Origin: Rhinopithecus roxellana
Lineage: Eukaryota > Chordata > Mammalia > Primates > Cercopithecidae
Direction of reading: 5' to 3'
Length of the DNA: 64,000 nt
Assembly (NCBI RefSeq): GCF_007565055.1
Contig: NC_044557.1
Coordinates: 78,750,595-78,814,594 of the forward strand
Shown: one piece after another, positions 1-11,830 of the stretch
Position numbering within the stretch: the stretch's first letter is position 1
Layout: every line of letters begins with the position of its first letter
Program-made: the position numbers and the translations under genes
The notes under the pieces: generated by a model
Told to the model about the DNA's origin: nothing
Seen by the model: only the letters and a program-made list of their open reading frames with translations
Database searches by the model: none

Positions 1-2230
1 CACCAATGCCATACTGCCTTGAATACACTGTAGCTTCATGATAAGTCTTGAGGTCAGATAGGCTATACTGTTCAAATTTATTTTTCCTTTTAATTCTGTT
101 TTGGCTATTCTAACTCTTTTACATTTTCATTCAAATTAACCTATGAATGTTTTCAAATGAGCCTACTACAATTTCAAATGAGTTTGTGTTAAAATTGTAT
201 TGATCAATTTCAGGAGTATTGAATTTTCCTAATATTGAGTCCTTGGATTCATAAACACAGTTCATCTCTCTATTGATTTTTGTCTCTTGAATTTGTGTCA
301 GTTATATTTTTGTAGTTTTTAATATATAGGTCTTTTACATTTTTCATGGTTTTAGCACTAATAAAATTATACTTGTATATTATAGAAAATGATATTTTAT
401 TTTAATTCTGATTATTTTGAATATTAAAGTACAATGGAATTTTATTGATTTTGGTATCTTGTGACAAAATTAATTAGTTCTAGGTCTTTATGTAAATTAT
501 AGGATTTTCTACACGTATGATAACGTCATCAGTGATAGTTTTCCTTCTTCCTCTGTAATCTGAATGCCTTTTGTATTTTTCTTGCTTTTATTACACAGAC
601 TAGAGCTTCCATTATAATGACGAATGGAAGTTGTAAGAGCAGATGACCTTGACTTTCTGCTACCATTAAAGGGGAAATGTTTAGTTTACGATAAGCTGTG
701 ATGTCAGCAAGAGGTTTCTCTGAAATGCCCTTTTTTAGATTGAGGAACTTCCCAATGATTCCTAGACTGCTGAGAGTATTTATCAGGGATGGATTTTCAA
801 TTTATCAAATTTTTTTTTCTGTGTTTATTGAAATTATCATAGTATTTCCCTTCTATGAATCTGTTAAATATGATGACATGCTAATTCTCAAAGGTTAGAA
901 TACTTTCACTTTTCTGACCCACTTTGTCAGGTTATATTAATACTTGATTTTCTTAAAAAAACAACTTTTGATTCAGTGATTTGATTTATTGTTTTCCTAT
1001 TTTTTATTTTGTTGATAATTCTTATCTTTATTAACATTTTGTATTTATCATTGGCTTTAAGAACTTAACTTTTCTTCACATTTCTTGTACTTGGGCTTGC
1101 TGAACTTCTTGGCTCTGTTGGTTGATGTTTTTCAATAAAACATGGAAACATTCCCATCATTATTTCTCAAATATTTGTCTGCCTCTACTATTATCCTTGT
1201 AGACCCAAATTATGCATGTATTTGGTCACTTAAACGTCTCCCATAATTTGCATAAGCTATTTACTACTTTTAAGACTCTTTTAAATTTGTATTAATTTTA
1301 TATAGCTTCTATTGTTGGACTTTAAGTTAAATAATATAGTTTTATTTTTTGCTTGGTTTTCTGCAGTTGCTAATACTTCATTTCATAGACTGTTTTTCAG
1401 AGGTTTCATTTTTTATGTCTGGAAGTTAAATTTGACCTTTTTTACATTTTCTATATTTATTAATATCCTCAATTTTTATATACCTCATTGAACATATAAA
1501 TTTGATTGACAAAAATAATTTCAATGTCTTTGTCTACTGAGTCTATCATATTATTTCTACATATGATTTGGTTTATTATTCTCCCAATTAATGGTCAGAT
1601 TTCTATGCTTTTTGAACGCCTGGTTAATTTTGACTAGAGTTTATATATTGTGAATTTTTAACCTTTATCCTGCTAGCTCCCATATATTTGTGTATTCACA
1701 AAAATGTTATTGAGCTTTGTTCTAAGACACAGGTAAATTTCTTGGAAATAGTTTGTTTCCTCTAAGGCTTATTCTAGTCTTTGAACAAAGGACCCAGTAA
1801 CCTAACAATCTGTTGCTGATTTATTTTTGCCACTATTGAGTCAATATCCTTCCAAATAAGAATAGAAAATATTATCCTGTTTTTATTAGCATTGGGGATT
1901 GTTTTTCTGTGTGTGGTTTTTTTTTTTTTTTTTTTTTTTGGGTGGTGCTTTCTCTGGCATTTTTTTTTTTATATACACTCACATGCTGCTGAGTCCTCAG
2001 GTAAAATCTTGACAGAGATATCTGGATCTCTCTGTCCCTCTCTCTTCTAGTGTGTTTTCTTGCAAACTCTTTATGCCTCCTGAACTCGTAAGAATCCTGG
2101 GCTCCAACTTTATTTTATCTTCCTGTGCTTCAGCGTCAAACCATATTGCAGTTCATAATGCTGGGGGATCATAAGACCATTCGTTTCCTCTTTTTCAGGA
2201 AACCTCTCTAGCAATTCTTAATATCTAAAG
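1..2230 (-). repeat. Old LINE-1 (L1M-type) fragment, antisense
   Basis: Read on the minus strand this resembles decayed L1 ORF2 going back toward the L1 5' region. The first 300 bases match the familiar antisense ORF2 pattern (CTTGAATACACTGTAGCTT, then CTTGAGGTCAGATAG). From about 1130 to 2230 the text resembles the 5' part of older L1M elements, for example GAGCTTTGTTCTAAGACAC near 1713. A T-run lies at 1919-1939. No frame longer than 70 codons survives. The recognition is from memory of consensus patterns, and subfamily and exact ends are uncertain. Confidence 0.65.
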
Positions 2231-3329
2231 TCTGAAAACTAAAGGTTTATTCTTTTATTATTTTTTCAGAATATTAAACTCTTTCAAGCAGCAGAGTACA
2301 TCCCATCCCATCCCTGTTACTCTACCTTGCCCTGAAAAAAAAAATCCTTTTTTGACTTGTAATTTTAAAAACAAAATATAGAAGTGTCAGTTGTTTCAGA
2401 CATGTTGTATTAATGAGGAAAGTAATAGAGTAAAACTATTGATAATATTTCATGCTTACTATACCATTGATATATAATATTCCACATACGGTGTTATAAT
2501 TTAATGGATTTTTAATATATTACTATTTGACGAATGTCACTGGATTCAAAACACAAGTATTTATGTTAAGATGTAAAGGATAAATAAAATACTCTGTGAT
2601 TTAAAAATATATCAGAAATTTAATCACCTGGTAAAAGTCAATATAAAGCCAATTGAAACTATAAACATTTTTCTTTGAAAACATAAACCAATGTAGCAGA
2701 TGCTGAAATTGGGAGCAATTTTGTTAAAATTTATCAAAGAAAATGGAAAGAAGAAAAGTTCACTTTAATTCCACTGGGTAACATAAAAATATGTTTTTAC
2801 TGTCACATTATTTGCAAGTTATATTTAAAGATACCATCTCTGTGAATATTTATGTACTGTTAACATGACTCCTAGTAGTCAGAAATTTGTGTTCAGCTGT
2901 CACTCACGGTAGCTACTTCAGACTTTCTGCTTTAAAAAAAATCGTTGAACAGTTTAGCATCTTTACTCAAGGACATTCTTTTATAGGATGTCAAGGAGCA
3001 CCCTGAAAAAACACAAGATAAAACTTTATGTTTCCTTTCAGAGGACAGTAACCACCCCATAAAAACTTCAATTATAGTTTCCATGATATATTTTGGATGA
3101 GGTTGGGGTAGGCTTGAGCTTGGACAATGTTTCAAAACCCTATTTCATTTTATTAAAACACAAATAAAAAAATTGTAATCAGAAACATTAAACAAAATTT
3201 CTAATGCTGTTTTACTCTTGAGTCAAATGGAGTTATTGTTAATATTGAAGAGATTTAGATTTTTCATTTAAAATAAGTGTTGTACCTACCACATTGGGTT
3301 TCTCAGACCATTTTTAAAACATTTACTGT
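2231..3329. other. AT-rich sequence without recognisable features
   Basis: No gene, RNA or repeat is recognised here. The 67-codon minus frame at 2932-3135 has no family resemblance that I can see. Confidence 0.5.
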
Positions 3330-4390
3330 CTTTTTAAGTTTAAAATATTTTTTGATTTACAGAAAATTGGAAGAGATACTGCAGAGAGCTCTCATATGCT
3401 GAACACCCAGTTTCCTTATTATTAGCATTTTAAATTAAGTTGATTTGTTATAATTAATAAACCAATATTGATACATTATTATTAATGAAAGTCTGTACTG
3501 TATTCATGTTTCCTTATTTTTTATCTATTGTCATTTTTATTTTCCAGGATCTCACCTAGGATGCCATATTAGATTTAGTTATTTTTCTCTTTAGGATTGG
3601 CTGCAACACTTTTTCAGGCATTCTTGTTTTTGATAACCTTGACAGTTTTGAGGAGGACTGGTCATGTATTTGGAGAATATCCCTTATGGATACCTTCTCA
3701 TGTTTAAACTGATTTTTTATTTTTATTTATTTATTTTTTTTTAAGGAAGATCATAGAGGTAAAATGACATTTTCATTTCATCATATCAGATATATACTGT
3801 CAACATGATTGATCGCTGATGCTGTTGATCTATCAGCTTTGAGATAGTGCTTCTTAGTTTTCTTCACTGGAAGGTTATTATTTTCCCATCTTTTTATATT
3901 GTATTCTTTGGAAGAAAGTCACTATGTGCAGCCCACTTTAAAGGGAAGGCATTACAACCACCACCTGAATAAGAGTTTCTACCTAACTTGATTGGTATTT
4001 TCCTTGATGAGATACTTCTCTTCTCTACATATATTTATTTACTCAGTTATTTACAATACTATGAATGTATTTTACACCATTAATTTTACACATTGGGATA
4101 TAAGCTATTATGACATGATTGATTTTGCTACTCAAATTGTGATAGTTTTCTCATTGGGAGCTGTTTCCCTTTGTTTCTATGTGCCTTTGATACACCACCA
4201 TCATTGTGTGCAGGTTTTTGTTTTGGTTTGGTTTTGGTTTTGACTTTTTTAATACCTTCTTACTTTCTAGAACTGCAGGATTCTCTAGGCTCATCTTGTA
4301 TATTTCATGGCTCAGGCACTGAATCACCATTTTCTCCACGGAGCACTTGTACCTTGTATTGGAGAATAACATCAGAAATCAAGATCTAGA
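3330..4390 (-). repeat. Old L1M/L1ME 3'UTR, antisense, part 1
   Basis: The text follows the antisense 3'UTR of old L1ME-type elements. Recognisable stretches are TTGATAACCTTGACAGTTTT near 3631, GAAGAAAGTCACTATG near 3912 and AGGCTCATCTTGTATATTTC near 4288. It continues after a nested L1 3' end into 4665-5270 and then into the ORF2 part, so 3330-8775 is one element with later insertions. Short open frames here (for example 3992-4243) are by-products of AT-rich noncoding sequence. Confidence 0.6.
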
Positions 4391-4664
4391 TGTGTTCTCG
4401 ATTTCTTAAAAGTGTTTTCACTTTTAAGTGGTAGCTTAAATACTGAGTATACACGGACACAAAGAAGGGAACAAAAGACACAGAGGCCTGCTTGAGGGTG
4501 AAAAGTGAGAGGAGAATGAAGATAAAAAACCTACCTATCGGGTACTATGTTTATTACCTGGGTGACAAAATAATTTGTACACTAAACCCCTGTGACATGG
4601 AATTTACCTATACGGCAAACCTTCCTATGTATTCCCAAACCTAAAATAAAAATTTTAAAAAACC
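4391..4664 (+). mobile_element. 5'-truncated L1 3' end (L1MA/L1PB type), nested
   Basis: The plus strand begins with a decayed TGTTCTC, carries the L1 3'UTR landmarks GAGGCCTGCTTGAGGGTG (4481) and TGTACACTAAACCCCTGTGAC, and ends with AATAAAAATTTTAAAAAA. It interrupts the older antisense L1. The target sequence AAATCAAGATCTAGATGTG upstream resembles AAACCAGAATGCTAGGTGTG downstream, consistent with a decayed target-site duplication. Confidence 0.75.
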
Positions 4665-5270
4665 AGAATGCTAGGTGTGCTTATTGTTACAAGAAAATCA
4701 ATGCTTCTAGGCTCTCTCAACTGACCAAGTAAGGAAATACATATGCAAATACAAACCCATATATACCCTACACATTATCTATCATCTATCTAAATTTACA
4801 TAAGATGAAACATGAATTGATACCGATTTCTCCAACTCTAATTGAATACCACAGACATCATTCTAGTGGTCTCATCTTGTTGGTTTGTTAACTTCCACCG
4901 TAAAAGTGAGAAACCTGCCTTGTATAAGAAGACTATGTTCAGCTTTGAAAGAAAGTGCAAAATCATTTTCCAAAGTAGATGTACCAAGTGTTCAATTTAC
5001 TCAATTATTCAATGCAAATATACATGTACAGGAGTTCCGGATTGTTAACATACGCCCTGTGGGGACAAGATATGATCTTGTACTGTGCAGAGTTTATGTA
5101 CAGATTATATTGCCTTCAGTCTTACAGAATCCAACCTTCTCCAAAGTTGCTTAGGTCATCACTATTTCTGCGTTGCCTTCAGGTAGGTTGCTTCATACAT
5201 TGGTAAATACAGTTAGATTCTTTTATCACACTCAACATTCCATCCTGGGATTCCTTGACTTCCTATTTCT
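4665..5270 (-). repeat. Old L1M/L1ME 3'UTR, antisense, part 2
   Basis: This continues the element split at 4391. Landmarks are TGCTTCTAGGCTCTCTCAAC (4701), ATACCACAGACATCATTCTAG (about 4846) and the stretch near 5150 resembling the GTTGCTTCAGTCACTAG.. part of the consensus. No coding capacity is expected. The overlapping open frames at 4842-5206 are chance frames in repeat DNA. Confidence 0.55.
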
Positions 5271-5279
5271 TAATAATTT

Positions 5280-6103
5280 GCATTTATCAGCTTTTTATGT
5301 TCTATGCTGCAAAGTGCAACAGGTTTTGACAATTGCATAGTAGTATGAATCCATCATTATGGTGTTATATAGAATAATTTCAATGCCCTAAGAAAATGCA
5401 TGTGCTTCATGAATTCAGCCTCTGCCCAAACCCTTGACAAACACTGCTTTATTTATAGTTTCTATTGTTTTGCCAATAAATTGCAATCATGTAGTAGATA
5501 GACTTTACAGAATGCCTTTCTTCATTTAGCAGTATTCATTTAAGATTCATCATGACTTTGAATAGCTTGATAGCTTATATCTATCTATTGCTGAATAATA
5601 TTATACAGCATATTTTTCTGTTCCATGTTTAAGAATATATTGGTTGTTTCCGGTTTATTGTGATGATGTATAAAGCTGTTGTTAATATCTACATAAAGAT
5701 TTGTGTGGGGACAATTTTTCAAATCACTGGTTAAGTAACTAGGATCACAATGGCTGGATTGTAAAATAAGCCTATGTTCAGCTTTGAAAGAAACTGTCAA
5801 ACTATATCCAAAAGTGAATGTAGCAGTTTACATTCCCACCAGCAATGAATGGAGCACTAGTTGTTCTGAATCTACAGCAGTTGATATTGTTTATTCATTT
5901 TTACTTTAGCTATTCCAATAGGTGTGATGTTATACCTTATGGATTTAATTTGCATTTCAAATAACAAATAATGTTGATCATCTTTTCATCTGTGTATCCT
6001 CTTCCATGAGGTGTCGATTTAGATCTTTTGCCTATCTTGTAATTGTGTCATTTGTTTAGTTTTAGGTGTTCTTTGTGTATTTTTTAGTGTTTAGTTTTAG
6101 GTG
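5280..6103 (-). repeat. Old L1M ORF2 3' region, antisense
   Basis: This is the classic antisense L1 ORF2/3' pattern: TTGCTGAATAATATTATACAG (5588), TTTACATTCCCACCAGCAATG (5828) and TTAATTTGCATTTCAAATAAC (5946). It is interrupted at 6104 by an AluYR. It is heavily decayed and has no open reverse-transcriptase frame. Confidence 0.8.
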
Positions 6104-6413
6104 TTTTTTTTTTTTTTTTTTTTTTTTTTTTTGAGGCGGAGTCTCGCTCTGTCGCCCAGGCTGGAGTGCAGTGGCGCAATCTCGGCTCACTGTAAGCTCC
6201 GCCTCCCGGGTTCACGCCATTCTCCTGCCTCAGCCTCCCGAGTAGCTGGGATTACAGGCGCCCGCCACCTCGCCCGGCTAGTTTTTTGTATTTTTAGTAG
6301 AGACGGGGTTTCACCATGTTAGCCAGGATGGTCTCGATCTCCTGACCTCGTGATCCGCCCGTCTCGGCCTCCCAAAGTGCTGGGATTACAGGCTTGAGCC
6401 ACCGCGCCCGGCC
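6104..6413 (-). mobile_element. AluYR-type Alu (Old World monkey-specific), antisense
   Basis: A full-length Alu in antisense, with a T-run at 6104-6131 and the 5' end GGCCGGGCGCGGTGGCTCAAGCC read on the minus strand at 6413. The CTCAAGCC variant (human AluY has CTCACGCC), together with CCGAGACGGGCGG and CTAGCCGGGCGAGG, fits AluYR of cercopithecids. It differs very little from that pattern, so it is young. The 20-base sequence AGGTGTTCTTTGTGTATTTT occurs at 6064-6083 and again directly after the Alu at 6414-6433, with 20 extra bases between the upstream copy and the T-run. Confidence 0.92.
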
Positions 6414-6449
6414 AGGTGTTCTTTGTGTATTTTAGATACAAGTCATTTT

Positions 6450-7144
6450 GGGGAAAAAACAAATGACTGTTTCTAGTTGAGGAGATTAACTGCTGGTTCA
6501 AAACCTATATGTGATTTTTTAGACCTGACCACAGGCAACTACAAAGGCTTTACCTGGCAGGACTCATGGGAATAAACTGCCCTCCCACAGACCAGACTGG
6601 ATGCACAGCCAGTTCATTACAGTCTCTGAAGGGAGTCACAGTTGAGAACTCAGGCTTAACTGGTCAGGCTCTTACCGTATTTAAATTCCTAGTGTCTTCA
6701 TTCCTAGATCTCTTTATCTGAGGTCTAGGACAGAGACATCTTCTTCAGGTACCTCTGCTGAGACCTCCTGGAGGAGCAGAAGGTGGGAAAACTTCAAGAT
6801 ATGCTTTTTTCCCACTTTGACTCAGCACAGTGATTTTTCACTCCTAGCTCTTCCTCCTCATCCTGCCCCTGACACCAGGGTCTATAAAGCTGCCTGACCC
6901 TATTGTTTGCAACATCCTCAAGAGAGAAATGAGCCACCTCTCTGTGCAACACAAACGCCTCCACCTGTGTGCCTTTCCGTGGGAGAAGTGAGACAGAGAG
7001 TTGGGGCTTCCTTCGGTTTTAGACTCCTGCTTATGCCTTCACAGCATGTGATTAAAGGTTTAACTCCTTTATTTTTAACTTGTTGCTTTAATTGGATCCT
7101 CCAAGACTTGCTTTAATTGGAGTCCCCTGATTCTAGGTTTTATT
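6450..7144 (+). mobile_element. Solitary LTR-like insertion, unclassified
   Basis: This block interrupts the old L1 and is richer in GC than its host. It contains a TATA-like GTCTATAAAGCTGCCTGAC (6881) and, about 170 bases on, ATTAAAGG near 7052 that could be a poly(A) signal. This is the spacing of a retroviral U3-R-U5. I recognise the general LTR pattern but cannot name the family. The ends are estimated from where the L1 text stops and resumes. Confidence 0.45.
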
Positions 7145-8347
7145 TCTCTTTACAGTGTATTTCAGGGAAACATAGATATTAATTTTTAAAAAGTCCAACT
7201 TATCAATTTTTTTCCTTTTTTATCTCTCAGGATTGTGTTTTCAGTATTGTGTTGAAAAACTTGTCACCAAAACCAAGGTCATATAGATTTCCCTTATGTT
7301 TTATTTTGTAAATATTATAGTTTTACCTTTTACTTTTAGGTCTATGAGCCATTTTGAGATAATTATTAAGAATATGATTGGGTCTCTGCACAGGTACTTT
7401 TTTTTTCCTTTTTGCACATGGATATCCCATTGCTACAGAAACATTTGTTATAGTCTATTCTTTCTTAATTGGCTTTCAAACATTGTCGAAAATTAATTGA
7501 TTGTATTTTATTGGTTTGTTGCCGGAAATCAATTCTGTCCAATTTACCTATGTTTCTATTATTTTATGAATAATATCCTGTTTTGATTCTTATAACTGTA
7601 TGATTAATGTAGAAATTGAATAGTGTGAGTGTTTTTATATTTTTGAGCAGTATCTTGTAGCTATTCTAGGCATTTTGCCTTTCTATATAAACTTTAGAAC
7701 AGGTTTATTAACATCAATAATAATCTGTTGGGATTTTGATTGGGATTGCACGAAATGCACAGGCCAAGCTGGAAAGAATTGACATTTTAATAGTATCAAA
7801 TCTTTCAATCCATGAACATGGAATATTTCTCCATTTATTTAATTATTTATGTCACCATATTTTGTTTAATTATTTTTTTCACCATATTTTGTAGTTTTCT
7901 GCAAACAGATTCTGGACATATTCTATTAAATTATGTAAAGATTAGAACTTCCCTCTGCTTCTATTTTCTGAGAGATTTTGTAAAAATTGGTATTATTTTT
8001 CCTTAAATGTTTGTTAAAATTATCTAGTAAAACCATATGTCTCTGGTGCTCTCTCTTGTGGAAAATTTGTGATTATTTAATTTATTTAATATATTTTGAA
8101 ATATTCAAGGTATTATTTCTCCATTTTTCATTTTTGGTAGTCTTTTAAGAAACTGTTTCATTTTGCCTAAGGCAGAAAATTGGTGGCTTTGAGATGTGTG
8201 TTGTATTTTTTATTTAAATTTTACTGCCGATCAGTTGATAGTGATGGATCCCTCTCACTCTGATGTTGTAATTTGGGTCATCTCTCTTTTTTTCTTTATT
8301 ATTCTGGATAGGGGTTTTTGAATCATATCAGTCTTCTTAAAGAAAAA
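7145..8347 (-). repeat. Old L1M ORF2, antisense
   Basis: The L1 resumes with the antisense ORF2 pattern: AAAAAGTCCAACTTATC (7187), GAGCCATTTTGAGATAATTA (7346), TTTTGATTGGGATTGCACGA (7734) and ATCCATGAACATGG (7809). It is split by a small L1 3'UTR insert at 8348. Open frames such as 7296-7496 and 7812-8006 are on the non-coding strand of this repeat. Confidence 0.8.
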
Positions 8348-8510
8348 GTTTTAACTTTTTTTTAATTTTAGTTTTTATTTTTGTGAGTACATAGTAGACG
8401 TATATATTTACGAGGTACGTGAGATGTTTTGATACATACATGCATTATGTAATCATCACATTATGGAGAATGGGGTATCCATCCTCTCAAGCACTTATCC
8501 TTTGTTTTAA
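8348..8510 (-). mobile_element. L1MA/L1MB 3'UTR fragment, antisense, nested
   Basis: It starts with a T-rich segment, then GAGTACATAGTAGACGTATA and GGAGAATGGGGTATCCATCC. These are typical of the antisense 3'UTR of L1MA/L1MB elements. The surrounding old L1 ORF2 text is interrupted here and resumes after about 8510. Confidence 0.65.
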
Positions 8511-8775
8511 AGGACAAGATTTTGGTTTCATTTTATTTGTTTTGTATTTTAATATTCTTGATATTTTTCTAATATTAATTTTAATTTTATGCTACTTTCT
8601 GACTGCCAACTCAGTCTTTATTCTCTAGTTTCTTAGAGACTTAGGTTATTGATTATAGATCTACCATATTCTCTAATATATGAATTTAGTTCAAGAAATT
8701 TATCCTAAGCATTGCTTTTCCTACACTGTGCAAATTTTGATTAATTTTATTTTTATTTTTGTGTCAGTTTATTGC
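8511..8775 (-). repeat. Old L1M ORF2 5' part, antisense
   Basis: This continues the L1 toward its 5' end. CTCTAGTTTCTTAGAGACTT (8622), TTGATTATAGATCTACC and TTAGTTCAAGAAATTTATCC correspond to the antisense start of the L1 reverse-transcriptase region. Confidence 0.65.
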
Positions 8776-9987
8776 TGCAGAGGCTTCTGTTCCAGGTAAG
8801 CAGATGTTGGCCGTGACTCTCTGGAGTTATCTATCACCCCAGATATTAGATTATAACTTTGCCTTGCAAATTCAATTCTCTGTTGGTCAAAGAAAATTAA
8901 TCGATTTTAAGTTTTTCCAATTCATCTTGTTTTAAAGATAGAAGTCATGACTTCTAAGCTTTTTAAATGTCAGAGCTGAAACTAGAAGGCCACAATTATA
9001 TATTTTAAGAACATAAAATGTCTCCCTTATTCCTACTATACAATTGGCTATAAATACTTGTCAGCTATGCTTTCTTCCTTCGATAAACCTAATGGCATAC
9101 AACCACTAGTTCCAGGTACTCAGCAAGGTGTCTAAGATTTAGTAACAATACAACTTGACCTTTGTTTTCCAGGAGACTTTAAAGCTTTTATTCACCTTTC
9201 ACATTATACCAAGTAGTTTTCACAGCTGCAGAGAAGTCACTCTTCATCTTTCCAATTAGAGTTGTTATACTCAAATGGTACTTGCATTCAGTATGCAATT
9301 TTATCATTTCACTCTGCTATAAATGACAGTTACCCAAGCTACCAGTTAACAATAGAAATAATATGTAGGAGCATCACACTAGAGAAAACTTCAACAAACT
9401 AGAGTTAGAGCACAAATAATTGAATGAGAAGCTTCTGAATTTTTAAAATATTATTCAATGTTATAGAAGTGTTTCTCTTTCATATTTACCTAAGCCCATT
9501 CTCTGAGTCATATGTCAGGCACTTAATAATAGTTTCTTGTCTCTTGTGCCTCTGTAACTGAGTTCCTAAATATAGAAGCTATCATCTGGTACAATTATAC
9601 TACTGATTGCTATAAAGTTCACAGAAATTTCAGAAAATCTCTTCAAAAATCCATTATCCTGTGTTGTGTGTTAGATTAATCCTAACTACTGTATTTTATG
9701 TAGTGGATAAATTTGGATTTTATAATTAATAGCTACTTTTCCTATAATATATGAAGGGATATTAATGAATAGAATAGATAGTAAAAACAAGACAAAACAA
9801 AGCAAAATGATAAGAACCTTTACATGTTCAGATTAAAAAAAAAAACTTTAGAATTGATTTTGGAATGACATAGTCTACAAGACAGTTTGTTCCGCTGGCA
9901 AGTGAATTCAGTTCTATTTTTCCAAGAATTGAATTCAAATTTGAGTTAAATAGCCCATTTACCTGTCATTTCTCAGAACCTCTGAAA
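8776..9987. other. Unique AT-rich sequence
   Basis: I recognise no gene, structural RNA or repeat family here. Confidence 0.5.
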
Positions 9988-9994
9988 CTGTTTC

Positions 9995-10000
<6 letters not shown>

Positions 10001-10037
<37 letters not shown>

Positions 10038-10319
10038 GAGACGGAGTCTCGCTCTGTCGCCCAGGCTGGAGTACAGTGGCCGGATCTCAGCTCACTGCAA
10101 GCTCCGCTTCCCGGGTTTAGGCCATTCTCCTGCCTCAGCCTCCCGAGTAGCTGGGACTACAGGTGCCCGCCACCTCGCCTGGCTAGTTTTTTGTATTTTT
10201 TAGTAGAGACGGGGTTTCACCGTGTTAGCCAGGATGGTCTCGATCTCCTGACCTCGTGATCCGCCCGTCTCGGCCTCCCAAAGTTCTGGGATTACAGGCT
10301 TGAGCCACCACGCACGGCC
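10001..10319 (-). mobile_element. AluYR-type Alu, antisense, with TSD
   Basis: A full-length Alu with a long T-run (to 10036) and the minus-strand 5' end at 10319. The target-site duplication CTGTTTCACTTTT is at 9988-10000 and 10320-10332. Diagnostic variants GCCGGATCTCAGC, CTAGCCAGGCGAGG (minus) and CTCAAGCC fit the Old World monkey AluYR group. An open frame at 10035-10259 on the other strand is the usual antisense-Alu artefact. Confidence 0.93.
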
Positions 10320-10332
10320 CTGTTTCACTTTT

Positions 10333-10699
10333 TACATCTATACTTTCAATTAGAAAGAAAATTTTGATCTGAGGCAAACAAGAAGATTCAGCTTTAAGTC
10401 CAGTTTTATTCTGCTGTTTCCAAAATTCAGAGGGAATTTAAGTTAAATCTTGTAGTCAGACACCCTTTAGATAACTAGCTTAAGACATGCTCTCTCATTC
10501 TCTGGTGTTAGTTCCTTTCTGAAACACTTCTAACATCATCATTCTTGTTTACATTTTGTTGTTTTACGAATATATCGCTTCTCTTGTAATGTATTTTCTT
10601 GTGTATCTATGGAAAATTTTAGAAGATTGAAAGTATCTTTTATGATGATTTCGTTTAAATAAAGCCATTAAAGAGGTATTTTAAATTAATCTGTGGTTC
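10333..10699. other. Unique sequence
   Basis: No recognised feature. Confidence 0.5.
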
Positions 10700-10890
10700 A
10701 TGCCCATCTTCTCTGGAAGAAGTTCAAATTGTAGTTTTGTTATTTAGTAAATACGTGACCTTGACAACTCACTTAACCTACCATTGCTTCAGATTCTTCA
10801 TCTGCCAACAAAAACTAACGATAAACTGTTTAGCTACTAAACAGAGTACTTATCAGATTAAATGACTTAATATAAGTAAAGTTATCTGAG
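10700..10890 (+). repeat. MIR SINE
   Basis: The sense MIR pattern is visible: AATACGTGACCTTGACAACTC (10751), then TTCAGATTCTTCATCTGCCA and CAGATTAAATGACTTAATA. Confidence 0.7.
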
Positions 10891-10892
10891 GG

Positions 10893-11000
10893 TACTGGTT
10901 AAGAGCATAGATTTTTAAAAAACTAAACAAAGAACATAGTGCAAGATCTACTTTTAGGCAGAGATAGATTCCAAATCATATTAACTTTTCTACTTGTGCC
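10893..11000 (+). repeat. MIR SINE, 5' part
   Basis: The text GGTACTGGTTAAGAGCATAGA resembles the MIR 5' start and is followed by a weakly matching core. It lies directly after another MIR. Confidence 0.45.
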
Positions 11001-11228
11001 TGGAGTAATTATTTTTCCTCCTACTTTAAAAAAATAAGCCATTAAGCCATTTCTGATTTACATAAAATAGTGTCATTCTAGTCTGATTTCTTTATTTTTC
11101 TTGTAGGCACCTAAAACAACGACACCCATCTTTGATTCTCTCAGGTCTTATAATGGAAATGGTCTCCTTTTGCCTCTGGCACAATGATACTTTCTTTACT
11201 TGTGTTTCATATCACATCTGTTTCGTTC

Positions 11229-11310
11229 AGTCTCTCTCTCTCATTCTCTTTCTCTTCTTCCCTCCTTTCTTTCTCTTCCTTTTCTCCTTTTCTTCCTCTC
11301 CTTGACCCTT
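11229..11310. repeat. Pyrimidine-rich (CT)n tract
   Basis: About 80 bases of nearly pure C and T, such as TCTCTCTCTCTCATTC and TTCCTCTCCTTG. Confidence 0.75.
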
Positions 11311-11830
11311 AACTCTTTATGTTTTCTTCCCACTCAAGCTTCTTGAGTTGTCTATGCTTGCTTGCTACGTTTATTTTATTTCTTTCTTTCACCCTTCAAT
11401 TGACTGTTGTCTGTTTGCATCCCAAAACACATATTAACGTTGTTCTCTAAGATCTCCATTGACCATTTCAATCTTTAACCTACTTTAAATCTCTGCATTA
11501 TTTTTCACTGTATGCCATTCATTTCATCTTGATATGTTTTCGAATGGGACAACAACCTTATCTAGTTAGCTTCAAAGTATCTGAGATTCGACTTCAAGGA
11601 TGACAATTTCCTTACCTTTTCTATCAATAATCAAGATATTCCTTTCTAGTTCTCTCTTTCCTCTGGCATAGCCCACTCTCCTTGGGCAATGCTACTTACA
11701 TCTATAGTTTTAATTATTCCCAAATCTACACCTTCATGACTTCTCACTCTCTCTTGAGAGCCATGTATTCAACTGTCTTCGGTGTTTTATTTTTTCTAGA
11801 TGCTTAGTAGTTCCATTATGCTCCAACAAT
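11311..11830 (+). repeat. LINE-2 fragment
   Basis: ACTCTCCTTGGGCAATGC (11677), TTTTAATTATTCCCAAATCT and GTATTCAACTGTCTTC follow the sense L2 pattern for the downstream part of its coding region. It is heavily diverged with no frame left. The start is uncertain. Confidence 0.5.
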
